32,621 bases of DNA, from NCBI GenBank assembly GCA_031550605.1, contig JAVBOK010000005.1, positions 1-32,621 on the forward strand. Reading direction: 5' to 3'. The position numbers were made by a program, and so were the translations under genes. Source of the DNA: FLUQ01 sp031550605 (lineage in GTDB: Bacteria > Desulfobacterota > Desulfovibrionia > Desulfovibrionales > Desulfovibrionaceae). The notes under the pieces were generated by a model. It was not told the origin of the DNA. It made no database searches and saw nothing but the letters and a program-made list of their open reading frames with translations. Below are positions 1-7,910 of this stretch, in pieces (position 1 is the stretch's first letter; the number at the start of each line of letters is the position of its first letter).

Positions 1-30
1 CAATCTGAGCCAGAATCAAACTCTCCAGTT
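1..30 (-). rRNA. rrs: 16S rRNA gene, 5' end only (partial)
   Basis: Read on the minus strand, bases 30 to 1 match the conserved start of bacterial 16S rRNA: AACTGGAGAGTTTGATTCTG followed by GCTCAGATTG, the binding region of the universal 27F primer. The rest of the gene lies beyond the left edge. Only 30 bases are visible, so they cannot place the species. Confidence 0.93.
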
Positions 31-104
31 ATAATAACTAAAAAGTATGACCAATTGCTCGGTCTACTACTGACTGAATCTCAATTCTTCCCAACTCGCT
101 ATTC

Positions 105-119
105 ACTTGTCAAAGAACC
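105..119 (-). promoter_or_regulatory. boxA-like antitermination element in the rRNA leader
   Basis: The minus strand reads GGTTCTTTGACAAGTG here, about 75 bases before the 16S 5' end. It resembles the boxA sequence (TGCTCTTTAACA type) that loads the NusB/S10 antitermination complex on rRNA transcripts. The position in the leader fits; the assignment rests on motif and context. Confidence 0.6.
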
Positions 120-173
120 ACCGCCGCCCGGCCCGCGCCCCCTCTCGGGAGCAGTTCCAACCGGCGAGACGTG

Positions 174-202
174 CTTATGCCCCAACCAGCCCTCACCGTC
201 AA
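174..202 (-). promoter_or_regulatory. Sigma-70 promoter of the rRNA operon with AT-rich UP element
   Basis: On the minus strand a TTGACG -35 box (197-202) is separated by 17 bases from a CATAAG -10 box (174-179). Directly upstream, at about 203-235, is a run of A and T tracts typical of an rRNA UP element. Downstream of the -10 box the sequence turns GC-rich, like the discriminator of stringently controlled rRNA promoters. Transcription would start near 167 and run left through boxA into 16S. Confidence 0.6.
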
Positions 203-266
203 CCCATTTTTCGCAGAAAAAACATTTTTTTCTTTTACAGGATTTTATTTGTTATTTTTCAAGTGG

Positions 267-311
267 TTATAAAAACAAAAAGCATGCCCCTGCATCTGCC
301 CGGGCATGCTT
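267..311 (-). terminator. Rho-independent terminator of the methyltransferase gene
   Basis: The arms AGCATGCCC (281-289) and GGGCATGCT (302-310) pair around a 12-base loop. On the minus strand the hairpin is followed by TTTTTGTTTTT. It lies about 35 bases past the methyltransferase stop codon and insulates the rRNA promoter from that transcript. Confidence 0.85.
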
Positions 312-343
312 CAGACCCGTACCGGCCGGGCAAGCTCGAAAAA

Positions 344-979
344 TCATTCCGCCACGTACCGCTCGACCTTGGCCGGAGGCACGTTTTTGAAGACCACGCG
401 CGCGCCTTTGGGTTTCAGCCCGAACCGGCGCAGGGGGTAGCTCATCCACCAGGCATAGGTATACTGCACCAGGCACCCGCCCCGCGCAGCCAGCACCGCC
501 CGGATTTCGCGCACGATCTCCCCGACCACCCGGTTGGGCATCATTCTGAGGGGCAGGGAGGAAATAATCGCCGCGATGTTCTGCCGGGCAAAGTTGCCGC
601 CGAGCAGCCCCCCCAGATTGCGGGCATCGCCCGTCAGGATGGGAACGCTGGGGTACAGCCTGGAAAACGTTTTCGAAAAGCCGGGGGACAACTCCACTCC
701 CACGATCCTTTCCGCGGGCAGGCCCGCCTTCAAAAGTTCCGCCGTCACGATGCCCGACCCGGCCCCCAGGTCGATCACCAGCCCTTCCTCCCCAACCCTG
801 GCCATGCGGATCAGGGTTTCGGTCAAGGCTTTGCTGCTGGGGCAGATGGAACCCACGTGAAACGGAGCGCGGACGAATTCTTTAACGAACCCGGCCTCCA
901 CCCTGATTCTTTCAAACAACCTGCCGGCAGGGGCCGAATGGCGTGTGGTCATGAACTGGCGATGGTCGTGCGCCTGCAT
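344..979 (-). CDS. SAM-dependent methyltransferase, PmtA/KsgA-like
   Basis: A class I SAM-dependent methyltransferase of about 211 residues. The SAM-binding motif I, VIDLGAGSG, is at about residues 68-76 and is preceded by VGSICPSSKALTETL. That motif resembles the start of bacterial phospholipid N-methyltransferases (PmtA type), which share a fold with rRNA adenine dimethylases. A PmtA-like role at the membrane is therefore possible, but the substrate cannot be read from sequence. The reading frame stays open upstream to 1108. I chose the ATG at 979 because GGGAG sits five bases before it and homology-like sequence begins only after it; an ATG at 952 is also possible. The gene is monocistronic, has its own terminator and is divergent from mgtC. 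Confidence 0.75.
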   Translation of the reverse strand: MQAHDHRQFMTTRHSAPAGRLFERIRVEAGFVKEFVRAPFHVGSICPSSKALTETLIRMARVGEEGLVIDLGAGSGIVTAELLKAGLPAERIVGVELSPGFSKTFSRLYPSVPILTGDARNLGGLLGGNFARQNIAAIISSLPLRMMPNRVVGEIVREIRAVLAARGGCLVQYTYAWWMSYPLRRFGLKPKGARVVFKNVPPAKVERYVAE

Positions 980-1149
980 GCAAACTCCCGCGTGCGCCGC
1001 AATCCGTTGCCCGATTCTGGCGGATGGTGTTGGCGGTTTCCCTCTTGTACAGTGAGCGGGCGCGATAATCCACATTTTTTTCTGTCCGGCCCCATCCCGA
1101 CGTTGCATGGACGCCGCCCGGCCATTATATAGAGGAGAGTGAGCGCCGC

Positions 1150-1863
1150 ATGAATATCACGACGTTTTTTTCATTTCCTTCGCTGATTCAGGATGGATCC
1201 CAGATAGGCAATCTGGCCCTGGCCTTTGCTTTGTCCTCTCTGATCGGCCTGGAGCGGGAAAGTAAAATGCGCAGCGCGGGGCTGCGCACCCATGCCCTGG
1301 TCGGCCTGAGCGCGGCGCTGCTGATGACTGTGTCAAAGTACGGCTTTATGGACGTGCTCGATCTGGACCATGTGGCCTTGGACCCGTCCCGCGTGGCGGC
1401 GCAGATCGTGTCGGGCATCGGCTTCATCGGCGGCGGGCTGATTTTCGTGCGCAAGGACATCGTGCACGGGCTGACCACGGCCGCCGCCGTCTGGCTGACG
1501 GCGGGCATCGGCATGGCCTGCGGCGGCGGGCTGCACACTCTGGCCCTGGCGGCCACAGCCGGCCATTTTATCGTGGCGTTCGGGTACACGCCCGTTCTGG
1601 CCCGCATTCTGGGCCGGACCAGCCGCCTGCACGTCCGCTATCGCCTTGGACACGACGTGGCGGCCAGGGTTCTGGATATCTGCGCCGAACGCGATTTCAC
1701 CCTGCTCGGTTTCACCCTGCGCACGGAAAAAGAGGAACCGGACACGGCCCGCATGGAAGCTCGCGTGCAGGGGCGGGCTGCGGTTCTGCCCCTTGTGGAC
1801 GCCCTGACGCGGTTGCCGGCGGTGATTTCCGTAACGGTGAATCCGCCCGAAAACGACGAATGA
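1150..1863 (+). CDS. mgtC: MgtC/SapB family membrane protein
   Basis: A 237-residue protein. The N-terminal half is hydrophobic with several predicted membrane segments and carries the family hallmarks GLERE and AGLRTHALVGL (about residues 34-60), then GIGFIGGGLIF and GLTTAAAVWLTAGIG. The C-terminal 80 or so residues form a soluble ACT-like domain. In enterobacteria MgtC-type proteins are linked to low-magnesium survival and ATP synthase control; the role here is unproved. GAGGAG lies 12 bases before the ATG. The gene is convergent with the NlpC/P60 gene, with only 44 bases between the stop codons. Confidence 0.85.
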   Translation: MNITTFFSFPSLIQDGSQIGNLALAFALSSLIGLERESKMRSAGLRTHALVGLSAALLMTVSKYGFMDVLDLDHVALDPSRVAAQIVSGIGFIGGGLIFVRKDIVHGLTTAAAVWLTAGIGMACGGGLHTLALAATAGHFIVAFGYTPVLARILGRTSRLHVRYRLGHDVAARVLDICAERDFTLLGFTLRTEKEEPDTARMEARVQGRAAVLPLVDALTRLPAVISVTVNPPENDE

Positions 1864-1907
1864 CCGTTCCCCGTCGCCGCGCGGGCTCGGTACGCGGAAG
1901 GGCGCCC

Positions 1908-2414
1908 TTACATCACCCGGCGTCCGGAAAGAAAGCGCTTGCTCCAGTAGGCGGATCCCAGGCTGTCCTCCCGAATGCGTTTGCCCGCGCTGGGGCTGTG
2001 AATGAAGGAGTTCTTCCCGACGTAAATTCCGATATGCAGCCCGGCCCAGCGGGAAATGCGGAACACCACCAGATCGCCCGGCCGCAGATCCTTGCGGTGC
2101 ACGCTTGCCCCCGATGATGCCTGCTCATCCGTGCGCCGGGGCAGGTTCACGCCGTACTGGGCGTAGGTCCAGCAGACGAAACCGGAGCAGTCGAAGCCTG
2201 TCTGCGGCGTCGCGCCTCCGCTTTTGTACTTTACTCCCAACTGCGTGCGTGCGGTGGCCGCCACGGCTTCGCCGCTGCGCGGGCCGCGCGTGAACGGGCC
2301 GGAATCATCAATCCGGCTTTTGCCGCAGCCCAGCAGAAAAAAGCACGCCAACAGCAACGCGATGCAGGCCATCACGTCCCGCAACCGGAGTCCGTTTGCG
2401 TTCAAATGCACCAT
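1908..2414 (-). CDS. NlpC/P60 family lipoprotein, probable cell-wall endopeptidase
   Basis: A 168-residue protein. A hydrophobic N-terminus ends in the lipobox LLGC (Cys30), so a lipoprotein anchored in the outer or inner membrane is expected. The C-terminal NlpC/P60 domain (about 50-165) has the catalytic Cys76 in FDCSGFV, His127 in LHIGIYVG, and a third polar residue, His139, in FIHSPS. Such enzymes cut D-Glu-diaminopimelate bonds in peptidoglycan stem peptides. The start is uncertain: the ATG at 2414 keeps two arginines before the signal helix, whereas the ATG at 2372 would leave no positive charge. The protein stands alone, without an obvious operon partner. Confidence 0.85.
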   Translation of the reverse strand: MVHLNANGLRLRDVMACIALLLACFFLLGCGKSRIDDSGPFTRGPRSGEAVAATARTQLGVKYKSGGATPQTGFDCSGFVCWTYAQYGVNLPRRTDEQASSGASVHRKDLRPGDLVVFRISRWAGLHIGIYVGKNSFIHSPSAGKRIREDSLGSAYWSKRFLSGRRVM

Positions 2415-2518
2415 ATGGTCAAACTATCGGAGAATTCTGGAAAGATCCAGCGGCGGGATTTTTATCACTTTTCCGGTCAAGAGATCAGGAACAGACCGCC
2501 ATGGCCACCGTGAACGGG

Positions 2519-2556
2519 ACAAAAAGAGCGGAAAAAGCGCCAGACTTTTTCCGCCC
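2519..2556 (-). terminator. Terminator hairpin downstream of the 4-hydroxybutyrate operon
   Basis: GCGGAAAAAG (2528-2537) and CTTTTTCCGC (2545-2554) form a perfect 10-bp stem with a 7-base loop. On the minus strand it is followed by CTCTTTTTG. It lies about 155 bases after the stop of the last operon gene. Confidence 0.75.
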
Positions 2557-2658
2557 TGAAAACTCCCCATCGCGGAGGCAAGGGACATGATCCGCCGCAG
2601 CCTGCGGAACGGCCAAATCCTGCCTTCCCCTATCGCGGGGGCAATGGGGCTCAGCCCC

Positions 2659-2694
2659 CTTGCGGAGCGCGAGGCGGGGCCTCGCTCCCGCAAG
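2659..2694. repeat. GC-rich inverted repeat
   Basis: CTTGCGG and CCGCAAG form the base of an imperfect stem of about 15 bp that extends inward through GAGGC and GCCTC. It sits 15 bases past the stop of the 4-hydroxybutyrate dehydrogenase gene. There is no T-tract, so it is more likely an RNA 3'-end stabiliser or a REP-type element than a terminator. Confidence 0.5.
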
Positions 2695-2709
2695 ACGGCT
2701 CCCACACAC

Positions 2710-3822
2710 TCAGTACAGTTCTTCGTAAATCTTGCGCACCGCGGCGGCATCCAGCGGCACGTAGTTGTTGGCCGTCAGGCGGCCCTGTTTGGTCATCACG
2801 TTGTCGGTGAACGCGGCGATGTCGTCCCTGGTCACGCCGTATTCGCGCAGGGGCTTGCGCTGCAGGATCTTGTTCAGCAGCTTTTCCAACTCGTCGTACA
2901 CGGCATCCGGCTTGCAGCCGAGAATATCGGTAATGAGGCTGTTGAGAGTCCCGATTTTTCCGGTGGGGTTCAGCCTGAAATAGGTCTTGAACACCCCGGT
3001 GAACAGGGCGTAGTTCGCTTCCCCGTGCGGGACGTGATAGGTGCCGCCCAGGGGATAGCTCATGGCGTGCACGGCGCCCACGCCGGCGTTGCCGAAGGCG
3101 ATGCCCGCATAGTTGCTGGCGATAAGGAAATCCCGCAGCAGGGGCTTTCTGGCTTCTTCGCCCTTTTCCGCGATTTCCTTGTAGCCCTTGAGGATCAGCT
3201 CGATGGCCTTATGGGCGAAAACTTCCGTGTAGGGCGTGGATTTCGGCGACAGGCAGGATTCAAAAGCGTGGATCAGGGCGTCCACGGAACTGGTGGCGAA
3301 GAACTTGAACGGCAGGCCGGTCAGAAGTTCGGGAATCATGACCGCGTAATCCGCGAACAGCTCGGGAGTGGCCAGCCCCAGCTTGGTGTGGCGGCTCTTC
3401 AGTTCAAGGATGGAGATGTTGGTCACTTCGCTGCCCGTGCCGCAGGTGGTGGGCACCAGAATCAGTTCCTTGTCCTTGATGATGTCCAGCTTGCGGTCGA
3501 AAAGGTCCAGAATCGGGGATACGTTCTTCAGGGCGTAGAGCTTCGCGATGTCGATGATCGTGCCGCCGCCGATGGCGATGATGCGCTTGCAGTGTTTGGG
3601 GATGGCCTTGTAAATGGCTTCGGCCATTTCGTCCGAAGGTTCCCCCAGGCCGTATTCTTCCTGATAGATCACGGTCGCCTTGTTGTTGAAGGCGGAGAAG
3701 AAGGGATCGTAGATATACCTGTTGGTGATAACCAGGTCGTTTTCGTTGATGCCGTGAGCTTCGTTGAATTCCTTGCAGGTGTCGAACAGTTGCACTTCGG
3801 GCTTTATGGACAGCATTTTCAT
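2710..3822 (-). CDS. 4hbD: 4-hydroxybutyrate dehydrogenase (iron-type alcohol dehydrogenase)
   Basis: A 370-residue cytosolic enzyme that reversibly reduces succinate semialdehyde to 4-hydroxybutyrate with NAD(P)H. It belongs to the group III metal-dependent alcohol dehydrogenases: GGGTIIDIAK (about 85-94) binds the cofactor, PTTCGTGSEVTN follows, and the metal ligands appear to be Asp181, His185, His252 and His266. Its length equals that of the Clostridium kluyveri-type enzyme. It is the last gene of the long operon, directly after the CoA-acylating succinate-semialdehyde dehydrogenase, which makes this substrate much more likely than a generic alcohol. AAGAGG precedes the ATG. Cofactor preference cannot be read with certainty. 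Confidence 0.88.
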   Translation of the reverse strand: MKMLSIKPEVQLFDTCKEFNEAHGINENDLVITNRYIYDPFFSAFNNKATVIYQEEYGLGEPSDEMAEAIYKAIPKHCKRIIAIGGGTIIDIAKLYALKNVSPILDLFDRKLDIIKDKELILVPTTCGTGSEVTNISILELKSRHTKLGLATPELFADYAVMIPELLTGLPFKFFATSSVDALIHAFESCLSPKSTPYTEVFAHKAIELILKGYKEIAEKGEEARKPLLRDFLIASNYAGIAFGNAGVGAVHAMSYPLGGTYHVPHGEANYALFTGVFKTYFRLNPTGKIGTLNSLITDILGCKPDAVYDELEKLLNKILQRKPLREYGVTRDDIAAFTDNVMTKQGRLTANNYVPLDAAAVRKIYEELY

Positions 3823-3848
3823 AGCAGTACCTCTTTATGAAAGAGTTT

Positions 3849-3882
3849 GCGGCGGACCAAACCCTTGATCCGCCGCTTTTTT
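3849..3882 (+). terminator. Hairpin with T-run between the sucD-like and 4hbD genes
   Basis: GCGGCGGA (3849-3856) pairs perfectly with TCCGCCGC (3869-3876), and TTTTTT follows on the plus strand. It therefore looks like a rho-independent terminator facing plus, against the operon, although no plus gene is seen here. For the minus-strand operon transcript it is simply an intergenic hairpin preceded by A residues. It may stop antisense transcription or stabilise the upstream message. Confidence 0.5.
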
Positions 3883-3895
3883 ACACCTTCACGCT

Positions 3896-5299
3896 CTAGG
3901 CCCAGATCTCCGCGTCCGTCGGGATCTTGTTGTCCTTCATAAAGTACGCGATGCGTGAAATGTTGATCAGATGGTAATAGGTGAGGTTTTCGGAAATGGA
4001 GTTGTTGCCCCAGGAGCCGCACCCCAGCGTGTTGGTCGGATTCAGCCCGTTCTGGAAGCTGCCGCCGGCGGTGGAAGCGCAGCTCTGGTTGATGACCACG
4101 CGGGAAACTTCGGTGTGCACGCCGGCGTATTCGATGTGTTCCCTGGTGTTGGAATGGATGCACAGGCTGTGGCCCTTGCCGATCTTGCGCAGGTTGTCGC
4201 GGGCGATGGCAACGGCTTCTTCCCAGGTGTCGTAGCGGTAGGCGGTCAGCAGCGGGAACATCTTTTCCCAGCCCAGAACGTCTTTCACGTCCGAAGCTTC
4301 AACAACCAGGATGCTGGTGTCGGCGGGCACGGTGAAGCCGGCGGCTTTCGCCACATCCACCGCGCTTTTGCCCACCAGGTCGCGGCTCATGTGGCCGCCG
4401 GGGAAGGCGACGTCACGCAGGGCGTCGCGCTGGGAAGCGGGAACGACATACGCCTTGTTGTCGGCAAACAGCTTCATGATCGCGTCGAAATCCTTGCGGG
4501 GCGCGATCACGCTCTGTTCTGCGGCGCAGATGATGCCGTTGTCAAAGGCGCGGCCGGCGATGATCTTGGGCACGGCGTCGGCGAAATCCGCGTCGGAATC
4601 GATGATGCACTGCACGTTGCCCGCGCCCACGCCCAGAGCGGGTTTGCCGCTGCTGTACACGGAACGGACCATGTCCATGCCGCCGGTGGCGATGACCACG
4701 TCCACGGCTTTGGCCATCATGTTGGTCAGGTCCAGGTTGGCGATGTCAAGCAGCTGGATGACGTTTTCGGGGGCGCCCAGCTTGGCAAGGTTTTCGTTGA
4801 TGTATTTGATGGTCTTGCCGCAGCATTTCATGGCTTTCGGGTGCACGGCGAAGATGATGGGGTTTCTGCCCTTGATGGCGAACATGGCGTTGGACATGAC
4901 CGTCACGATAGGGTTGGTCATGGGGGTGATGGCGCCGACCACGCCCACGGGGCTGGCGACTTTGACCAGGCCGGTGGCAGGCTCGCGCTCGATGATGCCC
5001 ACGGACTTCTTGTCGCGCAGGCTCCACCAGATAATTTTGGCCTTGTTCTTGTTTTTTGCGATTTTGTGCTCGACCACGCCCAGTTTGGTTTCCTCGACGG
5101 CGTCTTTCGCCAGTTCTTCGCCGTTGTCGAAGACCGTCTTGGCGCAGGCTTTCACCAGCTTGTCGATCTGTTCCTGGGTGTAGGGCTCAAGAGCGGCCAG
5201 CGCCTTGCGGGCCTTGGCCATTTTGTCGTCCAGATACGCTTGAAGTTCCGCCAGCTGGGCAGCCTTTTCTTCCGGCGTAACCACTTTTTTCTCGCTCAT
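3896..5299 (-). CDS. sucD: CoA-acylating succinate-semialdehyde dehydrogenase
   Basis: A 467-residue aldehyde dehydrogenase of the acylating (AdhE N-terminal/SucD) type. It converts succinyl-CoA and NAD(P)H to succinate semialdehyde and CoA, reversibly. The catalytic cysteine is Cys258 in NGIICAAEQS; GVVGAITPMTNP (about 119-130) and GVGAGNVQ form the nucleotide site. The N-terminal 45 residues are charged and helical. Acetaldehyde and sulfoacetaldehyde dehydrogenases share this fold, so the substrate is inferred from the neighbour 4-hydroxybutyrate dehydrogenase and the CoA-transferase and dehydratase in the same locus. The ATG at 5299 is preceded by GAAGGAA. Hairpins flank the gene on both sides. 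Confidence 0.85.
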   Translation of the reverse strand: MSEKKVVTPEEKAAQLAELQAYLDDKMAKARKALAALEPYTQEQIDKLVKACAKTVFDNGEELAKDAVEETKLGVVEHKIAKNKNKAKIIWWSLRDKKSVGIIEREPATGLVKVASPVGVVGAITPMTNPIVTVMSNAMFAIKGRNPIIFAVHPKAMKCCGKTIKYINENLAKLGAPENVIQLLDIANLDLTNMMAKAVDVVIATGGMDMVRSVYSSGKPALGVGAGNVQCIIDSDADFADAVPKIIAGRAFDNGIICAAEQSVIAPRKDFDAIMKLFADNKAYVVPASQRDALRDVAFPGGHMSRDLVGKSAVDVAKAAGFTVPADTSILVVEASDVKDVLGWEKMFPLLTAYRYDTWEEAVAIARDNLRKIGKGHSLCIHSNTREHIEYAGVHTEVSRVVINQSCASTAGGSFQNGLNPTNTLGCGSWGNNSISENLTYYHLINISRIAYFMKDNKIPTDAEIWA

Positions 5300-5347
5300 A
5301 TGCGATTCCTTCTGGATAAAAGGTTAATACACTATCCATGGTTTTGA

Positions 5348-5377
5348 GCGGCCGGCGCGGTTTTCCCGCGCGGCCGC
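5348..5377. repeat. GC-rich intergenic hairpin between the fixX-like and sucD-like genes
   Basis: Arms at 5348-5360 and 5366-5377 form a 12-bp stem (GCGGCC outer, GCGCGG inner) with one bulged G and a five-base loop. No T-run follows on the operon strand, so it probably shapes mRNA decay rather than ending transcription. Confidence 0.55.
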
Positions 5378-5385
5378 CCATCGTG

Positions 5386-5667
5386 TCAACCGTAGCGGAA
5401 CTGCACCCCGAAACTGGGCCGCGGGTGTTTCCACTCCATGGCGCCCGGGATATGGGCAGTTGCCACGCGGCAGGTGCCGCATTCCAGACAGCCCGCGATT
5501 TCCAGAGCCATGCGGCCCTTGTCGTCCATGGTGTACAACCCGGCGGGACAGACCACGGTCAGGGCTTTCAGGGTCGCGGCGTCCATCTTTTCAGGATGGA
5601 TGACGATGTGGGGGTTGCCCTCGTCCACGACAAACTTGTTGGCAGTCAGTTTTTGTTCGACTTGCAT
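5386..5667 (-). CDS. fixX: FixX-like ferredoxin
   Basis: A small iron-sulfur protein of 93 residues that partners the FixC-like flavoprotein in passing electrons between the electron-transferring flavoprotein and the quinone pool. It carries CPAGLY at about residue 40 and GCLECGTCR further on, giving the four-cysteine pattern of one [4Fe-4S] cluster; HPRPSFGVQFRYG ends the protein as in FixX. The start overlaps the fixC-like stop in TGATG, which suggests translational coupling. A GTG three bases earlier (5670) is an alternative start. Confidence 0.88.
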   Translation of the reverse strand: MQVEQKLTANKFVVDEGNPHIVIHPEKMDAATLKALTVVCPAGLYTMDDKGRMALEIAGCLECGTCRVATAHIPGAMEWKHPRPSFGVQFRYG

Positions 5668-6950
5668 CACAGCGCCCTCGTTCCTTTGAATCCGTCCTTG
5701 GCAAGATTGAGAAGGCCGGCCTTGAACACGTGCGGCAGCGCTTTTTTGACCGTCAGTTTCGACGGGCCGGAAACCCTGAACATATCCGTGAAAATGTTTT
5801 CGACCATTTCCGGGTATTCCTTGTACATGCGCGGCGTGTGCTCGATGAAGTCCGCCGCCCCCTTGTGGGTGTTCAGGTCTTTCAGCACAAAGCTGTTTTC
5901 AAGCCGGGTCTTGTACCCGGCCAGCACCGCGTTGCTGAAATCGCCTTTCTGCTTGGCTTCGATCACGGTCTGGGCCGCCATCTCGCCCGAGGCGATGGCG
6001 TAATCCATGCCGCGCACGGTGTAGCCGAGGTTCAGGCAGAAGCCAGCGGCATCGCCGACCACCAGCACATTGTCCGTGCTGAGGGTGGGCACCATGGCCA
6101 GGCCCCCTTCCGGCACCAGGTGCGCGGAATATTCCACCAGTTTGCCCCCGGCCAGAAGCGGCTTCAAAGGCGCGCTTTCGCGGAAGGCTTCCATCATATC
6201 CGGCAGGCGCACGGATGATTTCGCCATGCCGGCCACGGTCATGACCATGCCCACGCAGACGCTTTCCTTGTTGGTGTACAAAAAGCCGCCGCCAACCAGG
6301 CCGCCCGAAACCGACCCGGCGAACAGCTGGGCCAGGCCCTCGCCGTCGTTCAGGCCGAAACGGTCGTTGATGACGCCCTTGCCCAGTTCCACCACCTCTT
6401 TGACCCCGACGGCCACATGATGGGGCGACAGTTCCCGCTTCAGGCCGGCCTGCTGGGCCAGCAGGCTGTTGACCCCGTCGGCCAGGATCACGACTTCCGC
6501 GGTCAGTTCGTCTTCGCCGGCCCGGATGCCCGTGACCTTGCCATTTTCCCTGAGCAGTTCGTCGGCAACGGCCGGGCAGACCACGTCGCAGCCCGCCTCT
6601 TCCGCCTTTCCGGCCAGCCATGGATCGAATTCGGCCCGCAGCACGGAATAGGAAGCGCTGGCCGGAGCCGCGAAACGGCTTGAGCCGAAATCCATGGTAA
6701 AACAGCTTTCCGGCGTCACCATGGAAATACGCTCGCGCGCGATTTTGCGTTCGACAGGCGCTTCGTCGGCAAAGCCGGGAATGATCTTTTCCAGGCTGTG
6801 GGCGTAAAGCCGCCCGCCGGTGACGTTTTTGGCGCCCGCGGCGTCGCCGCGCTCGACCACAAGCACGCTCAGCCCGGCCTTGGCCATGCAATATGCGGCC
6901 GTGCTGCCGGAAAGGCCGGCGCCCACAACTATGGCGTCATAGTCAGCCAC
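5667..6950 (-). CDS. fixC: FixC-like FAD-dependent ETF:quinone oxidoreductase
   Basis: A 427-residue flavoprotein that takes electrons from EtfAB and delivers them to quinone together with the FixX-like protein. The N-terminal Rossmann motif GAGLSGSTAA (about 11-20) ends in VVERGD, and GGRLYAH follows. A second FAD motif, NVLVVGDAAGFCLN, is near residue 285, and the C-terminal quinone-binding helical region has the usual FixC length. The start is a GTG with AAGGAG nine bases upstream. It lies 18 bases after etfA. The gene order etfB-etfA-fixC-fixX equals fixABCX, whose known complexes split electrons from NADH between quinone and ferredoxin. Whether this one bifurcates cannot be told by eye. 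Confidence 0.9.
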   Translation of the reverse strand: MADYDAIVVGAGLSGSTAAYCMAKAGLSVLVVERGDAAGAKNVTGGRLYAHSLEKIIPGFADEAPVERKIARERISMVTPESCFTMDFGSSRFAAPASASYSVLRAEFDPWLAGKAEEAGCDVVCPAVADELLRENGKVTGIRAGEDELTAEVVILADGVNSLLAQQAGLKRELSPHHVAVGVKEVVELGKGVINDRFGLNDGEGLAQLFAGSVSGGLVGGGFLYTNKESVCVGMVMTVAGMAKSSVRLPDMMEAFRESAPLKPLLAGGKLVEYSAHLVPEGGLAMVPTLSTDNVLVVGDAAGFCLNLGYTVRGMDYAIASGEMAAQTVIEAKQKGDFSNAVLAGYKTRLENSFVLKDLNTHKGAADFIEHTPRMYKEYPEMVENIFTDMFRVSGPSKLTVKKALPHVFKAGLLNLAKDGFKGTRAL

Positions 6951-6968
6951 GATGGTTTCTCCTTAGGC

Positions 6969-7895
6969 TTAGCCTTTTATCGCCTTGATGACGGCGGGGA
7001 TCACTTCTTTCCAGTCGCCCACGATGTAATAGTCCGCGTTCTGGTTCATCAGGCACTCGGCGTCCTTGTTCACGCTGACGATGGTTTTCGCGTCGCGCAC
7101 GCCGTAAATATGCTGCGCCTGGCCGGAAATGCCGACGGCAAAATACAGCTGGGGCTTCAGCACCTGGCCGGAAATGCCCACGTAGCATTCTTCGGGCATC
7201 CATTTGAAGAATTCGGCGATGGGCCGCGAGCAGCCCACTTCCGCGCCCATGGCGGCGGCCAGTTCGCGGGCGGCGGCCAGTTCGGCCTCTTCCGCGAAAC
7301 CGCGGCCCACGCTGACCACTTTGGCGGCTTCGCCCAGATTCACGGTCTGGGCCGGGCGGGGTTTGCGTTCGGTGACCGTCGCGCCGTTGGACGCATGGGC
7401 CAGGGTGGCAACGGACCCGCCGCGGGACGCGTCCGCCGGGGCCGGATCATAGGCTTTGGCGCCCACGGTGACCAGCACGGTCGGCGCGGTGGCGGAGGCC
7501 TTTTTCACGCCCGTGCCGCCGTAAACCAGGGTGTCCACGGCAACGGTTCCGCCGGAGACGGCGATATTCTTGCCGTCGCTGAAGCAGGGGGCGTCGAGCA
7601 TGGCGGCCACCTGCGCGGCCAGATCGCGGCCGCGCTTGGACGCGCTGACCAGGATCAGGCCCGGTTGGTCGGCCCTGGCTTTTTCGGCCAGGGGTTTGGC
7701 ATACCCTTCCCACATGCCGTCGGCGGGCAGGGGCAGGCTGAAGGCTTCTTTGGCCCCGCAGGCGATGGCTTCTTTCGCCGCGGCTTCATCGCCGTTGACA
7801 AAGGCGGTGATTTCAGCGCCCTTGTCCGCGTTTTGCGCGGCGGCGGCGAGCACGGCGGCCCAGGCGGGATTTTCAGCAACTATCCATATACGCAT
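6969..7895 (-). CDS. etfA: Electron transfer flavoprotein alpha subunit (FixB/EtfA)
   Basis: A 308-residue alpha subunit of the electron-transferring flavoprotein. The C-terminal FAD domain is clear: VSVGRGF (about 196-202), GISGQVLKPQLYFAVGISGQ, HIYGVRDAKTIVSVNKD and ADYYIVGDWKEVIPA. These correspond to the conserved ETF alpha signature that holds FAD between the subunits. The N-terminal 190 residues form the alpha/beta domain that packs on EtfB. AAGGAG lies before the ATG. It is 15 bases downstream of etfB and is needed to link the acyl-CoA dehydrogenase to the FixCX-like module. Confidence 0.92.
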   Translation of the reverse strand: MRIWIVAENPAWAAVLAAAAQNADKGAEITAFVNGDEAAAKEAIACGAKEAFSLPLPADGMWEGYAKPLAEKARADQPGLILVSASKRGRDLAAQVAAMLDAPCFSDGKNIAVSGGTVAVDTLVYGGTGVKKASATAPTVLVTVGAKAYDPAPADASRGGSVATLAHASNGATVTERKPRPAQTVNLGEAAKVVSVGRGFAEEAELAAARELAAAMGAEVGCSRPIAEFFKWMPEECYVGISGQVLKPQLYFAVGISGQAQHIYGVRDAKTIVSVNKDAECLMNQNADYYIVGDWKEVIPAVIKAIKG

Positions 7896-7910
7896 GGTAT
7901 TCTCCTTTCG

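Noticed and set aside
1103..1131. A sigma-70-like promoter TTGCAT-17-TATATA before mgtC
   Set aside because: Transcription would start at about 1138, after the GAGGAG ribosome site, so it could not give a normally translated mgtC message.
3896..5299. Sulfoacetaldehyde or acetaldehyde dehydrogenase as the function of the acylating dehydrogenase
   Set aside because: Fold allows it, but the adjacent 4-hydroxybutyrate dehydrogenase and the AbfT/AbfD genes in the same regulon favour succinate semialdehyde.
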